Shown: one piece after another, positions 8,765-20,100 of the stretch
How the letters are laid out: each line of letters opens with the position of its first letter
Position numbering within the stretch: the stretch's first letter is position 1
Assembly (NCBI GenBank): GCA_902728285.1
Contig: CACVBU010000050.1
Location: 2,876,919 to 2,940,918, forward strand
Source of the DNA: Clytia hemisphaerica
Lineage: Eukaryota > Cnidaria > Hydrozoa > Leptothecata > Clytiidae
Direction: 5' to 3'
DNA: 64,000 nt
Made by a program: the position numbers and the translations under genes
The notes under the pieces: generated by a model
The model's input: only the letters and a program-made list of their open reading frames with translations
The model's database searches: none
Told to the model about the DNA's origin: nothing

Positions 8765-11135
8765 ATGGAAATGACAATGGATACAACGACTACTAAACTT
8801 ACTGCTTTGAACTGCCACGGCTTTAAAACGAACTCTGACTATATTAATCTACTTACAACTTCATATGACATAATTTATTTCTCCGAGCTTTGGATTACAG
8901 AATCTGAAAAGCATCTTCTCAATTCGTTTAATATTGAGTTCAATGTCTACTATCAACCAGCAGCTCAAGGAGAATCTGGTCGCCCTTTTGGGGGTACTGC
9001 TCTTTTGATTAGGAAATCATTACCTAAACCCGAACTAATCATGAAAAACGACTTCACCACTATAATAAAGATTCAGTTACGAAACTACGCCCTTCTTCTA
9101 ATTGGAGTATACCTACAATCAACCTCCAAAACTAGCAATTTCAAAGATATATATGCCTCACAATTAGCAAGTGTTGGAGGTATAATCAAACAATTCAGCA
9201 ACAGTACCGAACCGATCATACTAGGTGACTTTCAATCCTGTCCGTCAACCCATCAAACAGAACGAACTAGATATAAAAATGCATTGACTGAAAACCTGAA
9301 CAGCTTTATTCTTGACCAACAATTAACACCCATTGATATCACACATGGAACAGGACCAGATTTTACATACCATCATGTTTCTCTTGACAATAAATCTTAC
9401 ATTGACCACATACTAACATCACACAATATCCTCAGCAAAATAGTCGGCACAGGAATAACCCCACCGCACTACCTAAATACTTGTGACCACTTACCGGTAA
9501 CAGCCGAAATGACCATGGAAACAAGTAACACTAGTACATATAAAGCTAAACAATCCAACCATATTCCAAACTTCATGTGGAAGAATAAAAATTTCTTAAA
9601 CAACTACAATTCATTAGTCACAAACAAGATAGAGACCATAAAATGCCAGGACATTATCGAAGAAGAGATTTCTACCTTACATCAAACATTAAAAGACTGT
9701 GCTAGCCAGCATATTAGATTTGAAAAAAGGAGTCTGACTTTCATTTTTGTTACACTAAGCGATGGTGGAGTGCTGACCTAACGAACAAAAGAAAAATCCT
9801 TCAAAAAATGTTCAATTCCTGGAGAGAGGACAATTTTTCCAGAGACCCTCATAACGTCCATTATAACAGATACCTACTTGCCCGAAAAGAATTTCGAAAC
9901 CTAGCCAAAAAGTCCAAAAATCAATCTGCTGCAGAGAATTACGTTAATATAGATAAAATTAAAAAGATCAAACCACGTTCCTACTGGAATCAAATACGAT
10001 CAGCCAAATCAGAAGAGTCCAAACTATACACAATTAATAACAGCTCTGATATTCCTGATATTACAAAAGGCTTCAACTCCCACTTTGAAAATCTTCTCAA
10101 CACTCCCAGAACAGACAACATTGACAACAACACTTCCAATCAGCATCTTGATAAAATGTTAGGAGAACTAGAGGAACACAGAGAAAATGACTTTCACATC
10201 ACAGATTCCGATATACTTTCCGCTATCAACAGTCTTAGATGTTGTGCTAAGATTTTTGATAAAATTATACATAAATGGTGAGGCAGCTACAAAATACAGA
10301 AACTTCATTACATCACCCTTTCGTCTTGCCCAGGGTGTACGTCAAGGCTCAATACTATCCCCATACTTGTATAACTTTTACACAGAAGACATCATTGATA
10401 ATATTCAGAGACTCAATATCGGGACATATCTACCAGGTCAAATTAACACTATTCGCTGACGATATCATCCTCTTGAGTCCAAATTTGAAACACCTACAGC
10501 AAATGATTAACGAATGTACACTTTTTGGAATTGAAAACGGTCTCAAATTCAACCCTTCTAAAACACAATTTCTGATATCCGGGCAAATACCTTTATGCAA
10601 TCCATGTATTACCCTCAATGAAAAACAAATTGAACAGCAGTGTCAACTCAAACATCTGGGTTTCAATTGGAAAATGGACAGAGACAAACTTTCGTTGAAA
10701 AATCACCAGGACTCTCGAATTGCAGAAATGTGGGCGACGACAGCATCGTTAACTTCATGTGGTGTCAGGAAAATGCACCCAAGCACTGTAGCGACAATCT
10801 TTCGCTCAATTGTTGTACCAAAGATGCTACATGGACTGGAACTGACAAATACATCAAAATCATTCACCGATAACGTAAACAGACAATGTCGTTGTGCCTT
10901 TAAACAGCTGTTAGGGCTATCAAAACACTGCATCAATGATATTAATAAACTGTTCAATTTACACTCTGTTGCACATGACTTGAAGAACAGAAAAATGAAC
11001 TCTTCTCAATAATACAAGACATCTTTGACCTATGTCTCCAAGACATATACATATTCAACCTCGTTATAAATCGAAAATTCCAAAAATTATCTCCTGAGCA
11101 TTTAGTTTACGTTTTTGGGTTTTTGAGTTTATTTT
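8765..11135 (+). pseudogene. LINE A ORF2: AP endonuclease plus deleted reverse transcriptase
   Basis: Frame 8765-9781 (338 aa) is an AP-endonuclease domain: LNCHGF (N16), SELWI (E41), LGDFQ (D155), SYIDHI (D214) and CDHLP (D241, H242). The usual asparagine of GDFN is glutamine here. The reading shifts at about 9780 to 9808-10281 (linker), then to the RT part. The QGVRQGSILSP block (10300s) and the catalytic LTLFADD (about 10440-10465) lie in two different frames, and the thumb follows to about 11135 with a further shift near 11000. About 150 residues expected between SAINSLRCC and the NGEA block, including RT motif A, are absent at about 10255-10280, indicating an internal deletion. The enzyme would nick target DNA and prime reverse transcription in an intact copy; this one cannot. 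Confidence 0.85.
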
Positions 11136-11239
11136 GATTTTTCCGGGGATTCCCTCGCGGAAGATCCCTAGCCTCGATTACTTTTTCCAGTGTCTGTGTA
11201 GCCTCACAACCTCTAATCTCTAATCTCGACTGACCTTTG

Positions 11240-11960
11240 CACTCGCCACATCTCATTATATATGGAGAAATATTATATATATATAGTCAAGAAGTATAAA
11301 ACCTTCAACTACTTAAAATGGAAACAATAAAGACAAAACTCACAAAACAAAAAGACAATATAAATACAACAAAAATCTAGAATGAACATTCACAGAAAAT
11401 CAATCAGGTTGGAATTGAAAAGGAAAAAGTGATGACATAGACATCCATCAATGCAAAACTAGTGATCTAAAGTGACTACAAGGAAGAAAGCGACTCAATA
11501 TGAGTTAAGATGGAAAGAAGTAACTCAATATGAGTCAAAAAATATTTCAAGAAAACACATTATCTGTTCCTCAGTTTTCGACCTACACAGGATTTCGGCA
11601 TTTTGTGAAAATATCCTCCTATATGATGGAAATAGGGTAGACCAAGCAGTGTTAGCTAGACACCACTACAGATAAAAAGATGTAAAAAGATGTGCTTAGT
11701 GAAAGTATGAAACGCGCGCAAATATAAAATAAAGTAAAACTTAAACTCCACGGAACCAGTCGAAGAAACTAAAATAACAATGAAAAAAGAAGTGTACTTT
11801 CTACTAGACAAATTTGCCACACCTTTGACACGTTTCTGCAACAACGTTGTAGAAAGCATACTAGATGGGAAGGAACTGGGATTGGATCGCCACTATCCAA
11901 CCCTGTGGCTCTCACACACATTTTACAGTTCAATGAAGAAGATGGAAAGAGTGGGAAAAG
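11240..11960. other. Unassigned spacer
   Basis: AT-rich sequence with an ATATAT stretch near 11270 and several GACTCAATATGAGT-like words at 11488-11535. The short open frames (11472-11675, 11780-11965 and the antisense one) show no similarity I recognise. I see no reliable gene. Confidence 0.4.
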
Positions 11961-12324
11961 AATGAGAATTTAAAAAAAGTCGGACTAGAACCCGGTTCGA
12001 AGCCCCGTACACCCGTAACCGCTCACCGCAAAAGCTGGCGAACGACTGAATCTTGAGAAAGTTGAAATCTTGCAAATTCTGAAATATGACGGACAATCAC
12101 CCTACGAAGACTGCAATCTAGCTTTGCGTTAGCGACCTTAAGATGCGGCGGTATTCGTGACGGTGGCGGTCGTATTTGGATACCGCCGTCGTATGACCGC
12201 CTCCTCCAAAAACTTTGTTAAGAAGGGTGTCGGAGGATATCACAAAAAACGCGCGAAATAAATAAACATAGATGGTAGACAAAAAAACTCTTTCTTTCTT
12301 TCTCTTTCTTTTTTTGCTTAAAAG

Positions 12325-13401
12325 ATGCCTGGTTTCAGAGAAGTGAGAGAAGCCCTGTTAATGGCTCATTACGCAAATGCTATTGAGGATGAAGAGTTCC
12401 TGCTTCTTTATGACATCAACCAATCCAAAAACCCAGATTTTCCATACTGGAACTACAATAAATTTGATTTAGATCATTTAAATGAGGATGAATGTATTGC
12501 AAATTTCAGATTCAAGAAAAACGATATTTATGATTTGAAAAATTTATTATTGATACCAGATGATGTTCGATGTAATAACGGAACTAAAGTAGATGGAATT
12601 GAAGCATTGTGTATATTCTTGAGACGGTTTGCTTATCCCATCAGATATGGTGATATGGTTCCAGCCTTTGCACGTCCAGTCCCTGAACTTTGCATGATTT
12701 CGTACAACATTTTGAATCATGTGTATTCCAACTTTAACAGACTCTTGGGGGGATTTCAGCATGCATGGATGGTACCTGCTTCATTAGAGGAGTACGCTCG
12801 TGTTGTACACGATAAAGGTGCAGCACTTGACTTTTGCTGGGGCTTCATTGACGGAACAGTGAGGCCTGTGTCTCGCCCAGGAAGAGACCAGAGAATCCTT
12901 TATAATGGACACAAACGAGTCCATGCATTGAAATTTCAGAGTGTTGTTATACCCAATGGGCTGATTGCAAATCTTTTTGGACCAATTGAGGGTAAGAGAC
13001 ATGACAGTGCAATGCTTGCCGAGTCGGGACTTTTAGCCGAATTGCAACAACACTCACATGCTCCAAATGGAAGGAATCTATGTATATATGGGGATCCAGC
13101 TTACCCCTTAAGAGCTCAGCTTCAAGCCCCTTTTAGAGGACCAGGCCTCACAAATCAAGAAAAGGATTTTAACAAAAGCATGAGTCAAGTGAGAGTGGCA
13201 GTCGAATGGGTATTTGGGGATATCATCAATTATTTCAAGTTCTTGGACTTTCGAAAAAATCTCAAAGTTCGATTGAGTGCAGTTGGTAAAATGTACTACA
13301 CGTGTGCCTTAATCCAAAACTCTAGAACCTGTTTGTATGGTAATCTAGTTGGTAACTTTTTTGATTGTGAACCTCCAAATATTCAAAATTATTTGATATA
13401 G
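12325..13401 (+). CDS. PIF-Harbinger transposase (DDE_Tnp_4 / HARBI1 family)
   Basis: 358 aa with no stops or frameshifts, normal for the family. The N-terminal 120 residues carry the helix-rich DNA-recognition region (LNEDECIANFRFKKNDI, then ALCIFLRRFAYP). The DDE/RNase-H-like nuclease follows with GFIDGT (D174), GKRHDSAM, YGDPAYPL (D255) and VEWVFG (E291). The typical C-terminal Harbinger sequence ends near NYLI. The ATG at 12325 is preceded by a long pyrimidine run (TTTCTTTC) that could be a promoter-proximal tract or a splice acceptor. The enzyme would cut at TWA targets in the nucleus together with its Myb-like partner, encoded convergently 0.7 kb downstream. It is one of two transposases in the window with no visible defect. 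Confidence 0.93.
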   Translation: MPGFREVREALLMAHYANAIEDEEFLLLYDINQSKNPDFPYWNYNKFDLDHLNEDECIANFRFKKNDIYDLKNLLLIPDDVRCNNGTKVDGIEALCIFLRRFAYPIRYGDMVPAFARPVPELCMISYNILNHVYSNFNRLLGGFQHAWMVPASLEEYARVVHDKGAALDFCWGFIDGTVRPVSRPGRDQRILYNGHKRVHALKFQSVVIPNGLIANLFGPIEGKRHDSAMLAESGLLAELQQHSHAPNGRNLCIYGDPAYPLRAQLQAPFRGPGLTNQEKDFNKSMSQVRVAVEWVFGDIINYFKFLDFRKNLKVRLSAVGKMYYTCALIQNSRTCLYGNLVGNFFDCEPPNIQNYLI

Positions 13402-13880
13402 TTTGTTTATAAAGTTTTGAGAATAACATACAAAGAAAATATACTCAAATGTGAACTGTATACATTACATCTTCTGGTGTTTATTTTTTTATTCAAACAT
13501 GTCCCATTTAAAAATATAGAGTAGAAACAATAAACAACAGATAAACATTAAAAGTCAAAAAAGTCAAAAGTTTTTTATAAAGATGTCAAAAAACTGAAAA
13601 TTTTCAGTGTTCTAAACTTTTCGGATTTCAAGCCTAAAAATATTCTTATTCTTAAAAGATTGTCTTGGTATTTTTGTGAAACTTTCTAAGAAATTGTATA
13701 GTATGTTCTTAATTGCCAAGCCTAAATATGTTCTTGAAAAGCTCTCAACTTTATGAAGCCTTATGGTGCTTATGAAAAACACGTAGAGAAAATTTTGAAA
13801 TGTGTAAAATATCAATGTAAAAAGGTCAACTTTTTTAAAAATCTCAGAAAGAATTAAAGTAAAAAATCCTAATTAATTCT

Positions 13881-13986
13881 AATTCTAATAATCTATATAA
13901 ACAACAATATGCATGTAAATAAATATGAAAAATAATTCTAATAATCTATATAAACAACAATATGCATGTAAATAAATATGAATGAA
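13881..13986. repeat. 53-bp perfect tandem duplication inside the Harbinger
   Basis: AATTCTAATAATCTATATAA and the rest of a roughly 49-base block ending AAATATGAA occur at 13881-13929 and again at 13934-13982. They are identical over the whole block. The duplication lies in the spacer between the two convergent Harbinger genes (13402-14084), which otherwise has no visible feature. Confidence 0.85.
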
Positions 13987-14084
13987 AAATAACATGTCCT
14001 TTTGAAAAGGTCTTTTGTAAAATATAATCCAAAATTTTCAACTTTCATAATACAAACAAGGTTTTAAAAATCTTTAAAAGTTTT

Positions 14085-14744
14085 TTATTGTGCACCAGAA
14101 TTGTTCTGGTTTAAAAGCAAAGCCAACATGGCTTGGTTTTGTTGTTGCTGTTGTACAAGAAGTTGTTGCATAGTATTTTCCCTTGTTTCAGCGATTTTCA
14201 GTTCTCTGTCACGAAATGCCCTATCCATTTCCATTTTGTCTCTTAAGTAGAGCATGGTATCATCAGAGGACCTCCTTCTTTTCCCACCTTTAGAACTAGA
14301 AGTAGGAGATTCGTCTTCACTTCGTCTTTTCGTTTCAGAATACGTTTCCATTGCTTGTTTCCTTACTTCAACTGCACTTGCACGTTCTTTTTCGATAGCT
14401 TTTGCAGAAACTTGACGATTTTTCTCAGTAGAAAGCTCAATATCCGCAAATCGTTGAACGATTTCATCCAAGGCTTTCTCTTTATCTGTCAAGCCCTCTG
14501 GGCTGTCACCTGATGCTCTCTCCTCATCGGCCATTTTCTTTTTGTGTTCTTTTTCTAAATTTGCATATTTTTCGCGGACAGAACGGTGTGTAACAGTGAA
14601 CTTGGGAGTGTCCAATGAATTCAAGGTTTCGGCAATCATTTTCCAGGACTCTCCTCGACCCGTACTACCCAACTTATGGTTGAATGGTTCCCATGTCAAA
14701 ATCTCACATAACAGCATCTCCTCGTGTTGAGCTGTCCAGCTCAT
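14085..14744 (-). CDS. Harbinger Myb/SANT-like accessory protein
   Basis: 219 aa, open. Residues about 1-70 (MSWTAQHEEMLLCEIL, then W-K-M-I-A-E-T-L-N, then RSVREKYANLEKEHKKK) form a Myb/SANT-like trihelix DNA-binding domain as in NAIF1/Harbinger Myb-like proteins. The rest is highly charged and helical, with a basic KGGKRRRSS nuclear-localisation-type stretch near 155 and a C-terminal glutamine-rich LLVQQQQQNQAML segment. In this superfamily the Myb-like protein binds the transposon ends and carries the transposase into the nucleus. Its pairing with an intact transposase in one element supports the role. The ATG at 14744 is the first in frame after a likely 5' UTR or intron border (GTGGCCTGAG). 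Confidence 0.9.
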   Translation of the reverse strand: MSWTAQHEEMLLCEILTWEPFNHKLGSTGRGESWKMIAETLNSLDTPKFTVTHRSVREKYANLEKEHKKKMADEERASGDSPEGLTDKEKALDEIVQRFADIELSTEKNRQVSAKAIEKERASAVEVRKQAMETYSETKRRSEDESPTSSSKGGKRRRSSDDTMLYLRDKMEMDRAFRDRELKIAETRENTMQQLLVQQQQQNQAMLALLLNQNNSGAQ

Positions 14745-15690
14745 AGGTGGCCTGAGATAAGAAAGTGAAAAATAAATATAAATTTGTTCAGAAAATCTTC
14801 AAAATATTATCTCTTGACTTAAATCTGATTCAAAGAGTGAATCTGTGATTGCATTTCATTGTAAAAAAAATTTCCAAAGTTTGAAATTTCTTTCTTTCAT
14901 GTTCATAAATAAAACAGAATAAAAGCTGCGAAAAGCTAGAGGGACATTTTGTTTACAAAAACATCTATCAAAGACGAAATTCTTTTGCCTATTTATGATT
15001 ATTTTAAATGTTTCAATGAGTTTTACTTACTTTCTTTTTGATTTCTCAATATTTTCTTGCAAATTTTCAGCCATGTTGATGTGTTTTCTAGAGAACTTCG
15101 TTTAGTGAAAATGGCGTTCCAGAGACCACGAAGGAAGCGATCGCTCGGGGAATCCTCATCTACTGGGCATGCGCAGTAATAATTTCTTATCGGAGAACCG
15201 TCGATGAACTCCACCGCCGTGATTTCTTAAGTCCGCTGTTATCAGCACCCTGACGGCGCATTCTTTCAATGAAAACTTTAGCTTTAACTTTCAGGTCCTC
15301 GAAAAGTAACGTTGATCGAGCAATCCTGAGAAGTTCACCAACAAACGAAGAATAAAAAATGGATTCAGGCATGTTGCTATCTTTATGTGGCATTCGAACT
15401 ATAGAAAAAGGAAAAGCGTCGCGCTTATCAAACAACTTGTAAATAAAAATCCCGTCGTTGATGGAAATATCTAGGTTTGAAAAAGAAGCATGAGATCCAG
15501 AATGTTCAATTTTGAGTTCAAGTTCATCTGGATAGATTTCTCCATACACAAATTGAAACAAGTTCCCATCATTGATAGCACACAAATCGTCAATGAATCT
15601 CTTGGTTGAATGAAAATGGCGAACTTTAACCTTATCTTCCTCGATGAGCTTGCTCATGTACCGTTGTTCATATTGGTAGAGGAAGAATAT

Positions 15691-16496
15691 TATATATACC
15701 GAAAACAGAAAAACTTTTTAAACTGTACATAACATTGAACGTTTTTATCCATTACAGTATCGGGACAGTATCTTATTTAGATTGATATTTTACTTTGTTT
15801 ATATATTCCAGGGAATCTCCATTCTACCTTTGCGCTCTGAGTCTTTTTTTTTTCTTTTTCTGTCATGACGATTCCCTCGCTCAGCTTGCATTTTGGACCT
15901 CGCGTCAATGGCCAACCGGCCTTTTGAGGGTCGGCTCTAGGCTCTAGGAGGAAAGACCGCTGGTGTACACCTCGGATAGGCCCCTCGGTGAAATGCTGCG
16001 GTCTTCCCTCCAGGGCAAAGCAGACACTCTAGCCTTGTTCTTTTTGCATCTCTCTCATCCTAATATCAACAGTGGTACTTAGTTGTAAATTTTTTTTAGT
16101 TTATAGACCTAGGAGATATTTAGATATTATATACCAAGTTTTTGGTGATGAAAGAGACTTAAATAAAAAAATAAATAAACCCGCAACTCGACTCCAAGCA
16201 AAGGGTTTTTCTTAGGAGAAGAGCGCGGATTCTAGACTGTTCGAACCAGAGCTGGCCTCTACACTCGTACTCTAATTTTCCGGTGCATTTGTGTCGACAA
16301 CTTGGTGCGACAAGAGCGCGAGAAAATACGAAGGCCTTCAGAAGCCATTTGAAATTTCTGAAAGTTGAGTGAACATCAAAAGTTATAATTTGAAATTATG
16401 GAGCGAAGAAAGAGTTTTGCGTGCTAATACATCGAGAAGTTGCTTTTCATATGATTATGAAGTGAGTGTCTTGTTATCATTTTTAAGCGAGGGGTC
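15691..16496. other. Unassigned spacer with a LINE-like tail
   Basis: It contains a T-rich run, a GC-richer block (15870-16035) with short inverted words (AAAGACCGC and GCGGTCTT), and an A-rich TAAATAAAAAAATAAATAAA tail at about 16165-16185. The tail suggests the 3' end of a non-LTR element. No coding frame is recognised. The last bases (AGCGAGGGGTC) belong to a dispersed repeat that also occurs inverted near 5413 and forms the Ty3 insertion target. Confidence 0.45.
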
Positions 16497-16628
16497 TGTA
16501 TAGGATGAATAAACTAAGACAGCCACTCGTGTATAAGTTGAGTGCTAATGTTATTGTTTCCGTGGTCTAACATACTAATATATAATATACCGTAATACAA
16601 GATGGTATGCTAGCTATGATAATATACA
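16497..16628 (-). repeat. 3' LTR of the Ty3 element
   Basis: 132 bp, starting TGTATAGGATGAA and ending ATAATATACA as read on the plus strand. It is identical to the 27822-27953 LTR except for one G/C difference (tatgctagc against tatcctagc). AT-rich TATA-like stretches (ATATATAATATAC) in the middle are plausible promoter sequence. Confidence 0.95.
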
Positions 16629-16633
16629 TGTTC

Positions 16634-16666
<33 letters not shown>

Positions 16667-16710
16667 CTCCTAGAAAAAAAAACTAAATCCGTCATTTCAT
16701 GACAAAGTCC

Positions 16711-19700
16711 TTAAAGTGTGCCGGTGTACGTCGGACACGTGACGAGCGTCGTTGGTAGATGGTCCTCATCTCGCACCATTGCACGGGCTTCAATGTCATT
16801 CCCAGAAGGGCTCGGTTCCGGTTGTTGCGGTGGGATGGCTGGCGTTGTGACGTTCGTGGCGGGGAGAATTTCTTGAGGAGGTGTGTCGACGACGATTGGT
16901 GGTAATAGTGGCTCTTCGTCGTTCACAATAGGGGTTGAGCTTTTGCGAAGAAATCGTCGGTTGCACAGCGAACATCTTCTACTTCCGTCGACGAGGACTC
17001 GGTACTGCCTGTGGGGAAGCTGTTCAACGATGGTTCCGGTCGCGTTCCATTTATTTGGTTGGTTTTGTAAACTGACTGTGTCTCCGATTTGCAGTGGTGG
17101 TAATGTCGTGTTTGGGGCATCCTTTGAAGCGTTTTCGAAATGGCGTGCGTGGGCTCGCTCTCTCATGTCTGAAAGTTCGGATCATTCTCGTCGAAAGGTG
17201 ACGGGTCTCGGCATGTGATCTGTGATGTTTCTGCCGAACAAAAGTTCTGATGGTGATACTCCCATGTCCGGTGGTGGGGTATTGCGATGTAGAAGGAGGG
17301 CTTTGGTAAGCCCGTCCGTGTTGAGCGATCCACTCGGCGAAAAGTTTGTTGCTAAAATACGCTTCATGACTTTGACAGCGCTTTCGGCACGTCCATTACT
17401 TTGTGGGAAATATGCCGATGATATTCGGTGACGAATTCCCCACGTTTTTAAAAATGTCTCAAAATCATGACCGTTGAATGGTGGACCCCCGTCGCTGGAT
17501 AGTTCTTCAGGTACTCCGAACGTTGGGAAATAGCCACGTAGAATGCCTGTTATTGTGGCTGTGTTTGGGTTCTTCGAAACGGCTACTTCTGTCCATCCGG
17601 AGAATCTGTCTGCATAGATGATGTATGTGTGCCCTGCCATGTGAAAAATGTCTACAACTATGAGCTGAAAAGGGTACTCGGTTGGGATGGCGCAGTTTCA
17701 TTACACCGCTGACAGTTTTGTCTGATTTGGATGATCTATTTGTGCATGCCCGGCCAAAAGAATCGTTGCCGTGCATTTGCTTTCATTGAGTTTATACCCT
17801 GATGCTCGATGTGTAATTCCTCGAGCATTTGGTTCCTCAAACTCTTGGGTATTAGTGGTCGTCCTGCTGCGAAGATGATGTCCTTGATTACGTAAAGCTC
17901 ATCTCGCATTGGCCAGAAAGTCAATAGGTTTTCTGGGGTTTCTCTTCGGTTGGCTGTAAAACCACTGTTTGTAAGAAGGTCTAAAAGTTCTTTGTATTCG
18001 TCGTCGTTGGTGGTGTGTTGACGAATTCTCTTCAATTGAAAATTTTCGTTGTTTTCCATTTCCTCTAGCACACCGTATATTGACAACTCGATATCATCAT
18101 GGTCGTTCGTTTCATTGATAGGCGATAAGGTTACTGGAACTCTGGATAGTGTGTTCGGACCACAGTTCTTTTCACCTGGAATAGCTATCGTCTTGAATTT
18201 GAACGGTAACGTGCGTTCGCAGAATGCTTGAACTCTCGGATTTTCAAATCTATCAAGTTCACGGTCATTGAAAATGGGGACTAGTGGCTTGTGGTCGACT
18301 GCGACTATCAATTTCGGGCAGCCAAGAACAAACATACGACAATTGGTAAGGCCAAACCATAAAGCTAATGCCTCGCCTTCGATGGGTGCATAACGAGATT
18401 CTGAATCTTTAGTAAAACGTGATCCAAAGTAGTTTGTCCGCCAATGGTTTTCACCACAAAAGGGATTGTCTATCTCGATACAGTTGCAATATTTTTGAGC
18501 AAGGGTGAATCCAACAGCGGTTTTGCTCCAGTCCGTTGCGAGCCATGTGGGACGGTTAACTTCGAATGTCCGAACACCTTCCTCGATAGAATCAATTATT
18601 TTGCGTTTGGACTCCTGGAAAATAGTTCAATAGAATTTGCCTAGTTTATTTAAAAGTTCTCGAAAAGGTGTCATAGTAGGGGCTTGGGCGAAAGCATACG
18701 CGACTTGGTTAACTAAGCCAAACCATGACCTCACCCCAGTTATGCTAGTGGGTGATGGGAAGTTCTTTATGTTGTCGATGAGTCTTCCCGCCGGTTTAAA
18801 TCCAACAGTTGTCATGTCGAAGCCGGCGAATTCTACAGTATCCTTGCAGAAATGGAACTTCTTTGGGTTGAATACTATACCGTTTCGACTACACAGTTCA
18901 ATGTACGAGATTGTGTGCCAGAATGACTTGGATATATCATCATCCCAGAGCAACGAATCGTCTATACATCGTGCCACCCGGGAAAAACCAGTTGTAATGT
19001 CGTCGAATCGCTTGGTATAGCCGTCGCTCGATGCGTGGAAACCTTGCAGGGCTCGCAAATAGCGATATCGACCCCATTCAGTAATAAAGGTGGTTGCGTT
19101 TCGAGCCTCTGGCGACAGTGGCATACTATGGTAACCGTTCCATGCGTCTAGTACTGTCTTTTTCTTTTCCGACGGTATACCACTAACGATATTGAATGGC
19201 GAGGGTGTGTGATGGATTTCGCGATGTGTGACCTTGTTTGCTTTTTGGAGGTCTACAGTTCGTCGAGGGGTGCCATCTTTCTTTGGTACGACGATCATGC
19301 GTGAACACCAAGTCGTGGGGGTTCCTTGTAGTACTGGTTCAATGATCCCTAGGGCTACATCTGCGTCTAATTGGCTTTTGACCTCATATTTCCAATGGTG
19401 AGGCACAGGGATGGGTTTGTGGGCGGCAGATGGTTCATAGTTTGGGATGAACGATACTTTTAAGGGTTCTCCCGTCATAGCTTGAAGTGGTTGATGCGGG
19501 CATACGTTGAAAGCACTACTTGCATATTGTTCTTTTATCCACTGTTCTAGTGAGTCTGTGTGATCCTCTGTCGCTGGGAAGGGGATTTTCTCTGGCGTAG
19601 GTGGGCATTGCGATCTTTTGGGGCATTCACATGGTGGGATATCAGTTTTCTCGTTTTTGATCTCGGTTGGTTGTTCGTCATTTATCGCGGATACTGCCGT

Positions 19701-20100
19701 TGGAAAGTTTTTTCTGAATAATGTTTAATTTCTTTAATGCTGTCTGTGAAAAATGTACACTGTTCACATTGTCACATACTTGTAAAATTTCATTTGTTTT
19801 GCCGGAGGGGCACTCTATAGTCACAAGAAGTACACCCTTGATTTCTAGGGGTTGGTTGTTAACCCCTTTAAGTCTATGTTTGGTTTTTAAAAGCCATGAT
19901 CGGGCTCCGTCGATTCGGTCAAGTATAGCGCTTCCTGCCGTACATGTCTGGGCCCCGGTGTCAGCTATCGCTTCAATGGTGGTTCTCTTTGGTTGATTGG
20001 GCCAATTTTTATGAGGGTGGATTTTCTGGTATGCGTTTTTGTTTATGCTAAAGGTGGCGTTTATCAGGGGTGGTGGCTCGGGTTTGGTGTGTTCTTCTAG
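16711..20100 (-). pseudogene. Ty3/Gypsy pol (protease, RT, RNase H, integrase), several breaks
   Basis: Directly after the gag UGA codon the frame continues to the protease active site A-D-T-G-A (aspartate codon at 19960-19962). A frameshift in an A6 run near 19715 follows. The RT (19478-18627) has IIEPVLQG, DAWNGYHSMPL (motif A) and the catalytic RCIDDSLLW box. RNase H and the start of integrase follow (18626-17736), with ESRYAPIEGEALAL, an integrase H-x-H zinc part and FFWPGM. The integrase core (17640-17182) retains YADRFSGW, SSDGGPPF and NGRAES as the D, D, E residues. The C-terminal domain ends near 16711. Breaks: TGA at 18627, TAG at 17736, a frameshift at about 17665, and TGA at 17182. 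Both TGA codons sit where tryptophan is expected. Confidence 0.9.

Larger units (their letters stand above)
5657..8796 (+). pseudogene. LINE A ORF1 (nucleic-acid-binding protein), split and frameshifted
   Basis: The N-terminal part (5657-5866) begins MADAATELNEIE and changes frame near 5860, continuing to about 6018 (FIDKFDEV to TAIKDIV). The reading resumes at about 7532 after the antisense LINE, with a leucine-rich, coiled-coil-like stretch (DINAELLNKVNALTKEL, then NALERKIN) up to about 7790. Another frame change leads to 7857-8219, which has KPFSLFVGGCNLDL, an RRM-like/ORF1 C-terminal pattern, and ends VEGPIVRPFR. An Asn/Arg/Gln-rich tail follows and runs across the MITE to TAA at 8794. 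The role expected from the family is RNA chaperone and RNP assembly. It is inactive here. Confidence 0.65.
5657..11240 (+). mobile_element. APE-type non-LTR retrotransposon (LINE A), with nested inserts
   Basis: A plus-strand LINE with ORF1 (5657 to about 8796) and ORF2 (8765 to about 11135). ORF1 is interrupted by an antisense LINE (6019-7531), and the ORF1/ORF2 region by a MITE (8338-8708). Without the MITE, the end of ORF1 (TAA at 8794-8796) overlaps the ORF2 start by about 30 bases, a normal LINE arrangement. The 5' end is probably between 5500 and 5657 and the 3' end between 11135 and about 11290, but neither is marked by a clear duplication. Frameshifts and an RT deletion show it is dead. 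Confidence 0.8.
12141..15227. mobile_element. Two-gene PIF-Harbinger transposon, apparently intact
   Basis: A 3.1-kb element with a transposase (12325-13401, +) and a Myb/SANT-like accessory gene (14085-14744, -) in convergent orientation, both open throughout. The ends read AGATGCGGCGGT on the left and ACCGCCGTGATTTCT on the right, a short imperfect inverted repeat, with CTTAAG at both junctions giving a TTA or TAA duplication. The left end also has nested inverted repeats (GGCGGTC and GACCGCC, 12165-12200). The Penelope RT frame is continuous when the element is removed, which independently fixes the insertion site. Confidence 0.82.
12018..15690 (-). pseudogene. Penelope-like element RT (C-terminal part), split by a Harbinger
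   Basis: The minus-strand frame 15657-15231 contains RFIDDLC (the RT catalytic IDD box), YPDELELKIEH, FSNLDISI, IYKLFDKRD and FYSSFVGELLRIAR, all characteristic of Penelope-like RTs. The frame is cut at CTTAAG by the Harbinger transposon (12141-15227). It resumes in the same phase at 12137 with SLRRVIVRHISEFARF, the post-RT segment of these proteins, and stops near 12018. Both the N-terminal half and any GIY-YIG endonuclease are missing. In-frame continuity across the insert supports the boundaries. A tRNA-like or SINE-like motif follows directly at about 11975-12010. Confidence 0.8.

Noticed and set aside
14542-14730. Plus-strand frame over the Myb-like gene
   Set aside because: Shadow of the minus-strand accessory gene.
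19705-19730. Programmed -1 frameshift at AAAAAAC in the Ty3 pol
   Set aside because: The upstream codon register does not match the canonical X-XXY-YYZ reading, and the shift needed is +1 or -2. A one-base insertion in the A run is simpler.
16497-20100. Alternative genetic code with TGA as tryptophan
   Set aside because: The TGA codons at Trp positions are limited to decayed mobile elements. Intact genes use TGG for Trp, and TAG and frameshifts occur in the same element.
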